From Spirosoma terrae (GTDB taxonomy: Bacteria; Bacteroidota; Bacteroidia; Cytophagales; Spirosomataceae), in the NCBI RefSeq assembly GCF_010435915.1, contig NZ_JAAFZH010000016.1, forward strand, positions 117,484 through 181,483: 64,000 bases of DNA. Direction: 5' to 3'. Below the pieces are notes generated by a model. That model was not told the DNA's origin. It was given only the letters and a program-made list of their open reading frames with translations, and made no database searches. A program made the translations under genes and the position numbers. Of this stretch, positions 51,574 to 60,864 are shown one piece after another (position 1 is the first letter of the stretch; every line of letters starts with the position of its first letter).

Positions 51574-52611
51574 ATGAAACGGATAGCTTCTTTTATCTTT
51601 CTTCTGGTTGGCTCCTATCTACAGGCCCAACCGAATCAGGGGCTACTTGGCGAGTATTTCTATGGCGACAAGTTCGATAAAAAAGTAGCAACACGGATTG
51701 ATAAACAAATCAACTTCCATTGGGATCAACACAATAAACCTATCAACGGGCTTGGGGAAAACTATTTTTCTGTCCGCTGGACGGGTCAGTTATATATACC
51801 CGAAGCAGGCATGTACTACTTCAGTGTTACGGCTGATGATGGCGCCAAAATCTGGGTCAATGGAGTATTAACCGTAGATGCCTGGGAACAATCTGGTCAT
51901 CCCAAAACCAGAACTACCGAGTACGTAACAGGACCGAGAAATCGTACTTATCTTCCAGGAAAGCAATGGGTCGATATCAAAGTAGAATACAAGAATGCCT
52001 GGGCAAAAGCCGATATGGTGCTTTACTGGGAAACACCTTACGACATAAAAAGTGATTTGGGTTCGCAGGGATTATTTCGAAAAATTATACCGGCAAAATA
52101 CCTTTCTCCCCAGTCTAAAACTCCTCCCATCATTTCAGCCAGTAGTCGGCAATCAAGTATCCAGCGAAAGCCTGCTTTGTCAGGGAAGGCATCAGCTAAA
52201 CCATCAACTAACCCGACAGTAAATCCTGCTCCCGGTACGTCTACCCCCATAGAAACTGTCAGGTTAGAAAAAGGGAAAACAATTATTCTTCAGCAGGTTC
52301 AGTTTGCTCAAAGTAGCTACGTTTTGCTGCCAGAATCCTTCCCAACACTCGACCGTTTAGTAACAACGCTCAAAGAGAAACCTTCTCAACGTATTGAAAT
52401 CAGCGGCCATACCGATAATGTTGGTGATGCCCGTTTAAACATAACCTTATCTGAATACCGAGCTAAACAAGTAGCCAACTACCTTACCAAGCGAGGGATT
52501 CCTGTTGACCAAATTGACACGAAAGGGTATGGCGGCCAACGCCCAATTGCCAATAATAACCAGGAAAATGAACGAGCGAAAAACAGACGCGTTGAAATTT
52601 TAGCTCTTTGA
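51574..52611 (+). CDS. PA14-OmpA outer-membrane protein
   Basis: A 345-residue protein with a signal peptide (MKRIASFIFLLVGSYLQAQ) starting at ATG 51574. A PA14 domain (about 22-165) is recognised from GLLGEYFYGDKFD, FSVRWTGQLYIPEAGMYYF and DDGAKIWVNG. After a Pro/Ser-rich linker comes an OmpA-like domain (about 240-345) with ISGHTDNVGDARLN and LSEYRAKQVANYL, which binds peptidoglycan. It probably links surface glycan or protein recognition to the cell wall. It is a single gene that converges on the flippase-like gene. Confidence 0.92.
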   Translation: MKRIASFIFLLVGSYLQAQPNQGLLGEYFYGDKFDKKVATRIDKQINFHWDQHNKPINGLGENYFSVRWTGQLYIPEAGMYYFSVTADDGAKIWVNGVLTVDAWEQSGHPKTRTTEYVTGPRNRTYLPGKQWVDIKVEYKNAWAKADMVLYWETPYDIKSDLGSQGLFRKIIPAKYLSPQSKTPPIISASSRQSSIQRKPALSGKASAKPSTNPTVNPAPGTSTPIETVRLEKGKTIILQQVQFAQSSYVLLPESFPTLDRLVTTLKEKPSQRIEISGHTDNVGDARLNITLSEYRAKQVANYLTKRGIPVDQIDTKGYGGQRPIANNNQENERAKNRRVEILAL

Positions 52612-52623
52612 GGAAACGTAGCA

Positions 52624-53424
52624 TCACATCTGCTCGGCAATAGCGACAATCAACTGGGCGGCAGGCAGAAAAATTGCCTGTGCGACAAGGGTTCCTACTA
52701 ACCGCGCTACTACCATCCAAACGACCTGCTGCCTAAATGATGATTCTTCGTACTTTCCTTCGGCCACTTCGTCCGTTAAAATGGATAGATAGGGGTCAAT
52801 GAAGAGAAACATCAATATAGTCGCCAGCCCATTAATTACGGACGATAGATTACTGGATGTCGTTCGAAAAGCGGGGTTCAGGTAACCAGCGTACAGCGAT
52901 GCTAAAACACCCACCGTCAATACAGCTACGGCAATCACATTGAACGTAATGATGCGCCAGGGTATTTGCCCCCTACTCCGTAATCCAGAAATAGTCGAAT
53001 AACGTGGTAACACCATACTGGCTTGAACCTTCTGAAAACCAGCAGGCGAGAAACCCAGCAGCAGTAAATCAGGGATTGATTTGTGACGGCTAAAGTGAAT
53101 AACTGCATAGGAAAACAGGCGTTGAAAAGACGGTATCAATAAAGCGCCAACCAGCGTCGCAAACGATGTCATCCACAAAATCCAACAAAACTGCTCGATA
53201 GGGTTAAGGCCATGAGCAGAAATTGTCTTCTCGACTATATTGGCCAGAACAGGGCTTTGAAACCCATTGGCCGTTCTGGAAATCAGAACCAATACATTGA
53301 ACAGAGCAAAAGAAACGGCTATCTTTTTTGTTCGTATGCCCACAATACGTACAGAATAAGATAACGTACTAATCAGATTGATCAGGAAAGTCAGGACAAG
53401 GACCCAGAAAACTTGCGTAGACAT
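52624..53424 (-). CDS. Amj-like (DUF2837) lipid II flippase
   Basis: A 266-residue membrane protein with about six helices. The start STQVFWVLVLTFLINLISTLSYSVRIVGIR and the segment VSFALFNVLVLISRTANGFQSPVL match the Amj/DUF2837 family, an alternative lipid II flippase that replaces MurJ in Bacillus. If correct it would supply a second way to bring cell-wall precursors across the membrane. The fit rests on remembered family features, so a database check would be decisive. It is a single gene. Confidence 0.7.
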   Translation of the reverse strand: MSTQVFWVLVLTFLINLISTLSYSVRIVGIRTKKIAVSFALFNVLVLISRTANGFQSPVLANIVEKTISAHGLNPIEQFCWILWMTSFATLVGALLIPSFQRLFSYAVIHFSRHKSIPDLLLLGFSPAGFQKVQASMVLPRYSTISGLRSRGQIPWRIITFNVIAVAVLTVGVLASLYAGYLNPAFRTTSSNLSSVINGLATILMFLFIDPYLSILTDEVAEGKYEESSFRQQVVWMVVARLVGTLVAQAIFLPAAQLIVAIAEQM

Positions 53425-53520
53425 AGCGAATTGGCAATCCTATCGACCGTACAGAGAAGCACTGTCGACGGTGGAAATATGGGCACCAAATTAAGGGATA
53501 TCGTCACATATCAAAAACAA

Positions 53521-53557
53521 AACCCCGCCCACGATTACCTGAATAATGGGCGGGGTT
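53521..53557 (-). terminator. terminator of the M14 peptidase gene
   Basis: Arms AACCCCGCCCA and TGGGCGGGGTT around a 15-base loop. Read on the minus strand it is followed by GTTTTGTTTTT, and it lies 18 bp past the stop at 53576. Confidence 0.85.
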
Positions 53558-53575
53558 ACCTATCGCAGTCAGAAA

Positions 53576-55495
53576 TTACTTTCCTAGCATAATTTCCTTC
53601 TCTTTATACCCTCCCCGGGTCGAGAGTAATTTCACTTTTGCTTTTACAGAACCGGCCTGGTTAAGCTTAACACGGAATGTGGCTTCTTTTTTCTCACCAA
53701 CATTCGTGTAGCCCGTATAAATCGTCTTGTCGATCAACGACGGTTCCGTAATCACTACTTTGGCATCCTTATCGCCTTTTAACAATGCTTTATCAATGTC
53801 GAGCGTCAGACGATCTTCCTGTACCATCTTGACCCGTTTAGCCTGCTCCAGCGCAACGGGCAGTTTACCCGAATTCGTCCAGCTCACCTTAATCTCGTAT
53901 TCGTTATTCGCCAGCGCCTTCACCGCTACATCGGTTAGCTCAATCTGAGGAAGTTCTTTCGCCATGGCCAGGTTAAACTGCGACTGTTTCGAAATCCAGT
54001 TTTCCAGTATCCAGGCCGGACCGTTTTGCGAGAAGAATTTGGGATTGAAGCCGCCGATTTCCACTTCGCCCAATTGTGGGTGCATCATTTTGGTCCAGGG
54101 CTTGAAGCCACGCTTGCCATTGGCTTCGTCGTCCCACATCAGCGCGTCGTAATCGTCGCGCTCGCCGTCGCCATCATAATCTTTCATAGCGCCATTGTTC
54201 CAAAGTTCGTCGCCATACCAGACGGCACCATACTGGAAATAACCAAAATCAGGACCATGACCAAACAACGGCTGCGGTTTCGATGGCTCACCCGTAAAGC
54301 GATTGACCTTGTGACGGGTGTTATAGACCTCATACACATCGCCTGCCCACGGATAACCCGTAAACGAAATCCCCAGACTATCCATATGTTTGTAAATCTT
54401 TTCATCGGCGGGGAACATACTTTCGGCACTGCTGGAAGTGGATGGCGGGCGCAGGTGCATCGGTACGCTCGTATCCATCGAGTTAACGACCGTAATGTTT
54501 GGGTGCCCCATCAGCCAGACATACGTAGCGCGGGTTTCGGGTTCGCTCAGTGGAAACTGGCTGGCTCCCTGCTGTATATAACCCCGTCCTGTGAAGTCTC
54601 CGCCCTGATCTGGACGCCAGTTTTCGGGATAGTTCCGGTGATTGTCCAGACCGCCAATACCATCTTCATTGAATTTACCGTCGCCATCGTTATCAATTCC
54701 TTCGGTATACACAACGTGCGTACCTTTCCCGGCCTGAACCCGTTTCATCAGTCGGCCCGATTTATCTTTCGGATCAACAACGTAGTCCGCTTTTTCCAGT
54801 TCTTCCTTAGTGGTCGCCTTCTTACGTATCTGATAGATTACGCCATCGCCATCTAGGTCATCTTCCGAATCTTCATCAAATAAACCATCGCGATCGTTGT
54901 CGGTTGGCCGCATGGAACTCCGGTTTCGCTGAGCCGTAAACAGATACATATTGGCACCATCCGGATTGTTTTCAGGGCGCAGATAAACCGTTTTTGTATC
55001 CAGTAATTTGGTAATAGATGGATCTTTTCCGTAGTTATCGAGCAGATGTTTAGCCAGCCACAAAACCGCTTCGCTACTCGTAACCTCACCACTATGCCGC
55101 CCCCCCTCAAAATAAGCAGCTGGCTTGTCGGTGTGTTTACCTGTTTTTTTGTTGGTGAAAGTCATCTGATAAATCGGGCGCCCTTCATAGCTTTTCGCTA
55201 CTTCATACAGATCGACCAGATTCGGATATTGCTCAGCCCATTTCCGGCACCAGTGATACATTACGTCGGGCGTATGATACGTATCAAAAGCAAGCGTGGT
55301 ACCGGGCGTATACTGTACATCTTTAAACTTGTGCTTTTTAAAGAAACTGATACCATGACGTTCGCCTTTCACGGTATAAAACTTACTCGCGGTGTCTTGT
55401 TCCGGCCATTTTTCTTCTGTGCCATAATAAGACTTTTGCGCAAAGGCACCGGCACTTACAGTCAAACAGAGTAACGCCGTAAAACAGTGTTTCAT
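53576..55495 (-). CDS. exported M14 zinc carboxypeptidase with calcium-type inserts
   Basis: A 639-residue protein with a signal peptide (about 1-19). The M14 domain has zinc ligands in EGGRHSGEVTSSE (His and Glu near 130-135). In the same domain there are inserts with Asp-rich calcium-binding loops: DNDRDGLFDED, DLDGDG, DNDGDGKFNED and DYDGDGERDD. The C-terminal part is beta-rich and may be a sandwich domain. Such enzymes trim peptides outside the cell; the inserts suggest calcium dependence. It is a single gene with its own terminator. Confidence 0.9.
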   Translation of the reverse strand: MKHCFTALLCLTVSAGAFAQKSYYGTEEKWPEQDTASKFYTVKGERHGISFFKKHKFKDVQYTPGTTLAFDTYHTPDVMYHWCRKWAEQYPNLVDLYEVAKSYEGRPIYQMTFTNKKTGKHTDKPAAYFEGGRHSGEVTSSEAVLWLAKHLLDNYGKDPSITKLLDTKTVYLRPENNPDGANMYLFTAQRNRSSMRPTDNDRDGLFDEDSEDDLDGDGVIYQIRKKATTKEELEKADYVVDPKDKSGRLMKRVQAGKGTHVVYTEGIDNDGDGKFNEDGIGGLDNHRNYPENWRPDQGGDFTGRGYIQQGASQFPLSEPETRATYVWLMGHPNITVVNSMDTSVPMHLRPPSTSSSAESMFPADEKIYKHMDSLGISFTGYPWAGDVYEVYNTRHKVNRFTGEPSKPQPLFGHGPDFGYFQYGAVWYGDELWNNGAMKDYDGDGERDDYDALMWDDEANGKRGFKPWTKMMHPQLGEVEIGGFNPKFFSQNGPAWILENWISKQSQFNLAMAKELPQIELTDVAVKALANNEYEIKVSWTNSGKLPVALEQAKRVKMVQEDRLTLDIDKALLKGDKDAKVVITEPSLIDKTIYTGYTNVGEKKEATFRVKLNQAGSVKAKVKLLSTRGGYKEKEIMLGK

Positions 55496-55779
55496 AGAGG
55501 GGTAGTTATGCGTTAAGAAAGAGATGTTAGGTCGATAAAATCATGCTTCATTTTAGGCAAGCAATTTATCCAAGATTTTGCTGATTGCTGTTACTAACGA
55601 ATAAACTCTCGAATAAATCCATAAAATACCAATTTAAAGACAGTGTTATCAAATTTCACTAACTACTAAACCACCGATCGTTTAGCCTGGCTCACCTTGA
55701 CGTTTTTGGTATATTGACAAAGCGAACCTACCTATACCTAAATCTCTTTTAGTACCTTGCCTCTATCATCAGCCATCCC

Positions 55780-56598
55780 ATGGATTCTTCGCTTATCAAT
55801 CTGGTTCGCCAGAACTTTATTGCCAAATCCTCCTACTTTGCGCGCTTTCCGTTCACTTATTTTCTTCCGGGTGCAGCGTTTGAAGAAACAGCGACCTACG
55901 CTGCCGTCAACAGTGGATTACCCAGCGATACCTTCAATGTTATTATTCCCAAAAGCAGCGACTCGACTGCGTTGACGGCTCTGTTCGACCATACGATTCA
56001 GCCCTGGAATCAGCAGCAGCGTCCTTTTGCATTCTGGTGCTGGGAAGATACATATTCATCTGCTCTCTCGACCTTACTCGATCAGTACGGCCTTGTAAGC
56101 GATGAGCAGAACGTGGCGATGTGGCTCAACCTCCAGATGGCCTCTCTAAAGCCACTCTCTGTTTCTGCACTGACAATTCGTGCTGTTCAGACGCCTGCGG
56201 AGTATGAGCAGTTTGCTGATGTTATTGCTGAGCTCTTTGGCACGTCACCGGAAGCAGAACAAATCCGCATCTATTATCAGCGAGTGGGGGCTATTCGTCA
56301 GTCCGATCAACCGATGAAACTGTATGTGGGCGAGTATGATGGCCATATCGTAGCAACAGGAACGCTGTTTCTGTATGGCTCATCGGCGGGTATATACGAT
56401 ATTGCTACCCGACCAGCCTGGCGAGGGAGGGGGTTTGGCTCGCAGCTATTTCATCACCTGCTTCTGGAAGCAAAAGACCATTCAATTCAGGAGGTAGTGC
56501 TACAGGCTTCGGCCGAAGGGTTAGGTATTTATAAACGAGCAGGCTTTGTCGAAGTCGGCCACGTACAGGTGTTTGGCAATCGCCATCTTTTTGTCTGA
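55780..56598 (+). CDS. GNAT-family acetyltransferase, two-domain
   Basis: A 272-residue protein whose C-terminal half (about 130-272) is a GNAT domain, with IYDIATRPAWRGRGFGSQLFHHLLLEAK (acetyl-CoA site RxxGxG) and the later IYKRAGFVEVGHV. The N-terminal half (ARFPFTYFLPGAAFEE, FAFWCWEDTYSS) is a degenerate GNAT-like or regulatory domain seen in some two-domain family members. It converges on the HEAGH gene with 12 bp between stops. Acceptor unknown. Confidence 0.85.
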   Translation: MDSSLINLVRQNFIAKSSYFARFPFTYFLPGAAFEETATYAAVNSGLPSDTFNVIIPKSSDSTALTALFDHTIQPWNQQQRPFAFWCWEDTYSSALSTLLDQYGLVSDEQNVAMWLNLQMASLKPLSVSALTIRAVQTPAEYEQFADVIAELFGTSPEAEQIRIYYQRVGAIRQSDQPMKLYVGEYDGHIVATGTLFLYGSSAGIYDIATRPAWRGRGFGSQLFHHLLLEAKDHSIQEVVLQASAEGLGIYKRAGFVEVGHVQVFGNRHLFV

Positions 56599-56610
56599 AT
56601 AGCCGTCATG

Positions 56611-57108
56611 CTACGTAGCAACTGGTTGAGGTTCGTTCCGTAACCATGTTCTCATAGCCGGAAACGAGTCGGCATCACACATACCCATCCAAACCAACAG
56701 CGGCAAGCCAATGTAGTTTTTACTGTCGAACTGTTGAATTATCCAGTTGTTATCACCTTTGTAGCCTCCCGCATGGAAAACCACATCGACTGGCAATCCG
56801 ATATGCACACAGGCCGCGTAAGTCCATAAAATAACCGCGATTTCGTCGCCCTGCTTTTCGGGTTTGCCAGCCGTTACGTCATTCATAAGTTCGCTACGTT
56901 CCGATGGTAACGTAACGGCGATATGCCCCGCTTCGTGTAATACATCTCCCGGATACAGTAGCTTTCCCGAATCGATCAACAGCCCACCCTTATCGATTAG
57001 AATACCCGGCAGGAAACTAGAGCCGGTTAACGGCATTTCTGTAACGGAAATACCGATTTCTGCCAAAAATCCATAAATTTTAGCAAGTTCTTCAGAGCTG
57101 GTATTCAT
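56611..57108 (-). CDS. uncharacterised HEAGH (zincin-like) protein
   Basis: A 165-residue soluble protein with no signal peptide. A HEAGH sequence (58-62, VLHEAGHIAV) matches the HExxH zinc-peptidase motif and lies in a helix-like setting. A candidate third ligand is unclear; His residues occur further on (CVHIGLPVD, VFHAGGYKGD). No family is recognised. The start overlaps the stop of the sulfotransferase gene by 4 bp (ATGA), so the two are translationally coupled and probably share a pathway. Confidence 0.7.
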   Translation of the reverse strand: MNTSSEELAKIYGFLAEIGISVTEMPLTGSSFLPGILIDKGGLLIDSGKLLYPGDVLHEAGHIAVTLPSERSELMNDVTAGKPEKQGDEIAVILWTYAACVHIGLPVDVVFHAGGYKGDNNWIIQQFDSKNYIGLPLLVWMGMCDADSFPAMRTWLRNEPQPVAT

Positions 57109-58073
57109 GATTTCGAGGTACGATTTATTTCGTTTAATTCTTCATACAGAGCCCGTAAAGAGCCCCTATTAGCCGACTCGATTTCGTTGGCTCTTTCTTC
57201 CCGAAAACGCTGCTCCGGAAATTTGCTGTGAAACTGACTGCGTTGAATCATCCGATCCATTTCGGACGATTGTATATCTACCGAAATCAGCGCCAGCAGA
57301 TCATTTAGCAGGGCGCTCCCGTCTTGCTGATACCGCAGCAGATGAGCGTTATGATCAGTCTCAACCATAGTCAGCATAGTCCGAAAATAGGATTCCAGTA
57401 CGTTCGCCAGATACTCATCAAGCGTCATGCTACGTACCTCCTGCAACGTAAGCCCAAACAGTTCTGGCTCAATAAGCCCCGGCACCGAATGCATGCCCCG
57501 GCGATGCTGGTGAGAAACCATTACGGCCTCTGGCTCCCGATATAACAGGATAAACGGTACTTCAGGGTAAAGTCGGCGAAAGGTATCGTAAAATCCAAAA
57601 TGCCAGCTATCCAGTTTAATAAACAAATGCGACTCCTTACCGCTACGTTGTCGGCCAAGCAACCGAATAACAGCTGCTAAAACCGACTCTTTCTGGGCGG
57701 GTGTCAGATACGAATGCCGCAGTGTACTGTCGATTAGCGGCATCTCCGACACCATAATATGCCGTTCGGGTATGGCCAGTAGCTGCGACAGCAGCGTAGA
57801 ACCACAACGGGAAATGTGAAAAATAAAAGCAGTTGGTTCAATGGGCGTACTACGTAACGAGACATCGATCAGGCTCTCTAACGTAGTAGTCGCTTTATAC
57901 GGGCTTGAGTTGTATGGATGGCTCATACAGCGCACTATCGTTTCATCAAAAAAAGGCTCTGCAAATCGGTTTGTTCCGGCATAAAACCATTCACATAAGA
58001 CCGATTTGCTGAAGCGCTCTAATTGATACGGCACCCAGTTCGTCATGAACTTATTATCAAACGATGAATACAT
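57105..58073 (-). CDS. PAPS-dependent sulfotransferase family protein
   Basis: A 322-residue soluble sulfotransferase. The 5'-phosphosulfate-binding loop is FHISRCGSTLLSQLL (Ser88-Thr93), and the 3'-phosphate site is probably in FILLYREPEAVMVSH. The conserved start TAFIFHIS and a basic C-terminus are typical of the family-3-like group. It would transfer sulfate from PAPS to a small molecule or protein. It follows the hydroxylase gene by 3 bp and overlaps the HEAGH gene, while an APS kinase that makes PAPS is divergent, so all four look functionally linked. Confidence 0.85.
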   Translation of the reverse strand: MYSSFDNKFMTNWVPYQLERFSKSVLCEWFYAGTNRFAEPFFDETIVRCMSHPYNSSPYKATTTLESLIDVSLRSTPIEPTAFIFHISRCGSTLLSQLLAIPERHIMVSEMPLIDSTLRHSYLTPAQKESVLAAVIRLLGRQRSGKESHLFIKLDSWHFGFYDTFRRLYPEVPFILLYREPEAVMVSHQHRRGMHSVPGLIEPELFGLTLQEVRSMTLDEYLANVLESYFRTMLTMVETDHNAHLLRYQQDGSALLNDLLALISVDIQSSEMDRMIQRSQFHSKFPEQRFREERANEIESANRGSLRALYEELNEINRTSKS

Positions 58074-58076
58074 GGG

Positions 58077-58781
58077 TTACGCTTCTTTTTCCAGTTCGGC
58101 AATGAGTTTACGAGCAACGTCGGTATCCTGCAAGGTCAATTCAGCAATCATCCGACGCCGAACATCGGGGGGAATCACCTGCTTTTGTTTCTCCGCCGAG
58201 AAATCATAGCCTGCCTGAGCAAACAAATCATCCGACCACGTATTACGTCGGCAGTCGATCACTAAATGAACCCGATCTGTTGGACCGTCATTCTGAACGC
58301 TGTGGAGCAGATCAAAGTTGGCATACCAGCATTCGCCCGCCAGCATGGGCAGCGTTTCGCCATCCACCCGAAACGTCACCTGATCGCCGGTTTGAATAGG
58401 CACATGAATCCGAAAAAAGCCGTACTCATAACTTGTTTCAACATCCCGATGCTCATGAATTCGGGCACCAGGTGCCAGCGCCAACAGACGTACCGCTTCT
58501 TTTTCACAGCGGAACTGCTCCAGGATATTTTGAAAATATGGGCATTGGCCCAACAAATCGGTATCAGCAAACAAACCGGGCAAGGCCCGAACATCGGTTT
58601 CTTTCCCAGAAAGCGACCGTAGCGCAATACTCGACCATCTTCCCGAAAAATCACGCTGATTATAATGGACTGGCCAGTCGATCGCGCTACACGTTGCCAG
58701 ATCGGTCAGTAGCCGGGACGTATCAAAAACAAACGGCAGTTTAAAAAAGCGGTTTTGAGGAAGAATGGAGCGCGTATTCAT
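58077..58781 (-). CDS. aspartyl/asparaginyl beta-hydroxylase-like protein
   Basis: A 234-residue 2-oxoglutarate/Fe(II)-type oxygenase of the Asp/Asn beta-hydroxylase family. The metal site is seen as HEHRD (His111 and Asp113 in the HxD pattern) with His160 in LLHSVQNDG, and the 2-oxoglutarate region includes GFFRIHVPI and DRVHLVIDCR. It would hydroxylate a side chain or small molecule in the cytoplasm. It is the first gene of the coupled cluster and lies 33 bp from the divergent APS kinase. Confidence 0.88.
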   Translation of the reverse strand: MNTRSILPQNRFFKLPFVFDTSRLLTDLATCSAIDWPVHYNQRDFSGRWSSIALRSLSGKETDVRALPGLFADTDLLGQCPYFQNILEQFRCEKEAVRLLALAPGARIHEHRDVETSYEYGFFRIHVPIQTGDQVTFRVDGETLPMLAGECWYANFDLLHSVQNDGPTDRVHLVIDCRRNTWSDDLFAQAGYDFSAEKQKQVIPPDVRRRMIAELTLQDTDVARKLIAELEKEA

Positions 58782-58814
58782 TACGTATATTTCGAGGCAC
58801 TAAGTAAGTTAAGT

Positions 58815-59381
58815 ATGCTGTTCGTCCAATTTACTGGCTTGTCGGGTTCTGGCAAAACAACCTTGGCCTATCAGGCCCAACAGCAGCTACAGGCGGCTGG
58901 GTATCGTGTTGTGGTAATCGATGGCGATGAGTGCCGGAAACAGTTTTGGCCAGAACTAACGTATTCGGAAAGAGATCGGGAGGAAAATATCCGACGGTTA
59001 GGGCGTTTAGGACGTATGTTTTGCCAGCAGGGCGCTATTGTACTGATGGCTGCTATAAACCCGTTTGAACACATCCGGGCGGAGTTAAGGCAGCATAATC
59101 ACCCCACCAAAACTGTGTTTGTTACGTGTTCGATGGCAACCCTTATAGCACGTGATACAAAAGGACTATACGCCAGAGCATTGCTTCAGCCTGATCACCC
59201 CGATAAACTAACAAACCTAACGGGTATCAATGCGCCTTACGAGCCCCCAATTTACCCTGATTTAACTATCAATACTGACGACTTTTCTCCAATAGACTGT
59301 ACTGACCGCCTGGTTCAACTTATTCTCGATTTCCTAAATCCTTCCAACACGACAATCTCCGCTACTCAATCCACTCATTAA
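58815..59381 (+). CDS. cysC: adenylylsulfate (APS) kinase
   Basis: A 188-residue kinase with Walker A GLSGSGKT (8-15), DGDECRKQFW and the NIRRLGRLGRMF segment typical of CysC. The later FVTCSMATLIARDTKGLYARAL and FEHIRAELRQ fit the family. The ATG at 58815 is preferred to an upstream in-frame start at 58755 inside the divergent gene. It makes PAPS from APS and ATP. No ATP sulfurylase gene is seen in the window, so APS must come from elsewhere. It is divergent from the hydroxylase-sulfotransferase set. Confidence 0.88.
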   Translation: MLFVQFTGLSGSGKTTLAYQAQQQLQAAGYRVVVIDGDECRKQFWPELTYSERDREENIRRLGRLGRMFCQQGAIVLMAAINPFEHIRAELRQHNHPTKTVFVTCSMATLIARDTKGLYARALLQPDHPDKLTNLTGINAPYEPPIYPDLTINTDDFSPIDCTDRLVQLILDFLNPSNTTISATQSTH

Positions 59382-59578
59382 TTGACTATTACCCGACTTA
59401 AGTAAACCCATACTCCACTTCGACCACTAAAATAGATTTAGAAAGTTTGTAGACAAAAATAGTAGACTTAATAGTAAACAACATAAAAATATTACTTATT
59501 TGCATAACTATTTAAAGCTATCTAGACATAGTGGCTTATAACTACTTCCTCGTACCATTTTATGACTAACTTCTATCT

Positions 59579-60142
59579 ATGAACCGCCGTCTGTTTGTCG
59601 GGAAAGCGGCTATTGGTCTTGTTCTTCCCTTTCTGCCGGCCCCTCTTCTTGCCGAATCGAGTGCCGCCAGTCAGCCCATCAACGTATTGATAGATCAAGT
59701 CAGTACGTCGATAAGTCGGGGGATGTTAGGGGCAATCCAACGGTTAAGAATTACGCATTTGTATGATCCCACTGAAATCAACTGGGATACGTTACTGACA
59801 ATTGCTCAGCAGGACATTACATTGGTGACCCAGTTGATTAACTCACCACTGGACATTCGTCTCCCCAAAATTCCTCAGGCCTCCTTTGGATCTGGCTCCA
59901 TCCAACAGACTATCCAGGATATGATCGTCACCTGGGAAGGTCTTGCCTGTCTTACTCCTCAAACTGGATCAGCTAGCGGCAAGCTTCAAATTATAGGGAG
60001 TAAAGGCATCCTGCACGCCTGTTTGGACGGTTCCAGCTTTATAATTACTGATTTTCAGGGGAAAGCAATCGTATCGAAAGGAAAATCGAATTTGACCGCC
60101 AAGACAGCCTCCGTTCGGCACCGTTTTATTAATACAGTGTAG
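59579..60142 (+). CDS. exported hypothetical protein with Tat-like signal
   Basis: A 187-residue protein. The N-terminus NRRLFVGKAAIGLVLPFLPAPLLAES has a twin-Arg-like pair (RRLF) and a hydrophobic core, as in Tat-type signals, although the RR motif is not canonical (no S/T before, no K after). The mature part is rich in Ile/Leu/Thr/Ser, with no cysteines clusters and no recognised motif. It is followed 54 bp later by an LRR gene in the same direction. Confidence 0.7.
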   Translation: MNRRLFVGKAAIGLVLPFLPAPLLAESSAASQPINVLIDQVSTSISRGMLGAIQRLRITHLYDPTEINWDTLLTIAQQDITLVTQLINSPLDIRLPKIPQASFGSGSIQQTIQDMIVTWEGLACLTPQTGSASGKLQIIGSKGILHACLDGSSFIITDFQGKAIVSKGKSNLTAKTASVRHRFINTV

Positions 60143-60196
60143 TTCCGGATACGTAGTGAATCGTTCTCTTTTTTATTCGTCAATCAGCATTACGTT

Positions 60197-60823
60197 ATGA
60201 ATACCGATTCTGCTGTTAAAGCTTTACCGGCGGAGGTTGATACGCCAGCCAAACGCCTACGCTGGTGGAGTGAGCTGGAACCACAATGGCGGGCTGCGTT
60301 TCAATACGCGTTTTTTATGCACGGCAATCAGCCAACGGTGGACGAATTGGCCAATCTCTGGCAAACTACCGTTCTGCGCTTTGCTGGGCCTAAAGCGCCC
60401 TATCCGAACATGACGTTTGAGTTAACCAATGGTTCTGGATTAAGGGGTATGGTCAATCTGGAAATTCTGGTACTGACCAATCATCAGCTCAAGGACGTGG
60501 ATGAACTAGCTGATTTAAAGAACCTTAAAAGTTTGTTTATCAACGAGAATTCTATTCGAAACCTGGAGGGAATTAAACGACTTACGCGACTGGAGCAGTT
60601 ATATGCCCATGCCAACCAAATTGAGTCTATCGAACCGCTTCAGGACCTGATTCGTCTACGGGAGATTTATGTCAACTTGAATGCCCTGAAGACGTTAGCT
60701 GGTATAACGCGTAAACACAGCAAGGCGTTAAAGGCATTTTTCTGTCTTCCCAATGATAAGCTCCCCGATCGAGAGATTATTCGAGTCGAACGTAATCTGG
60801 GTATCCGATGCCAATCGTTATAA
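60197..60823 (+). CDS. leucine-rich repeat protein
   Basis: A 208-residue soluble protein with an SDS22-like leucine-rich repeat region (about 90-180): LEILVLTNHQLKDVDELAD, LKSLFINENSIRNLEGIK, LEQLYAHANQIESIEPL and LREIYVNLNALKTLAGI, units of about 22 residues. The N-terminal 80 residues (RLRWWSELEPQWRAAFQYAF) form a separate small domain. There is no signal peptide. Such proteins mediate protein-protein contacts. It precedes the tail-collar gene by 41 bp, and the set may be co-transcribed. Confidence 0.85.
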   Translation: MNTDSAVKALPAEVDTPAKRLRWWSELEPQWRAAFQYAFFMHGNQPTVDELANLWQTTVLRFAGPKAPYPNMTFELTNGSGLRGMVNLEILVLTNHQLKDVDELADLKNLKSLFINENSIRNLEGIKRLTRLEQLYAHANQIESIEPLQDLIRLREIYVNLNALKTLAGITRKHSKALKAFFCLPNDKLPDREIIRVERNLGIRCQSL

Positions 60824-60864
60824 GAATTTTATTTTTCAATCAATCCTTTTAAAACCTCGATCTC

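Noticed and set aside
54026..54856. Plus-strand open frame of 276 codons
   Set aside because: It is antisense to the second M14 peptidase gene and reads as low-complexity Ile/Val/Arg.
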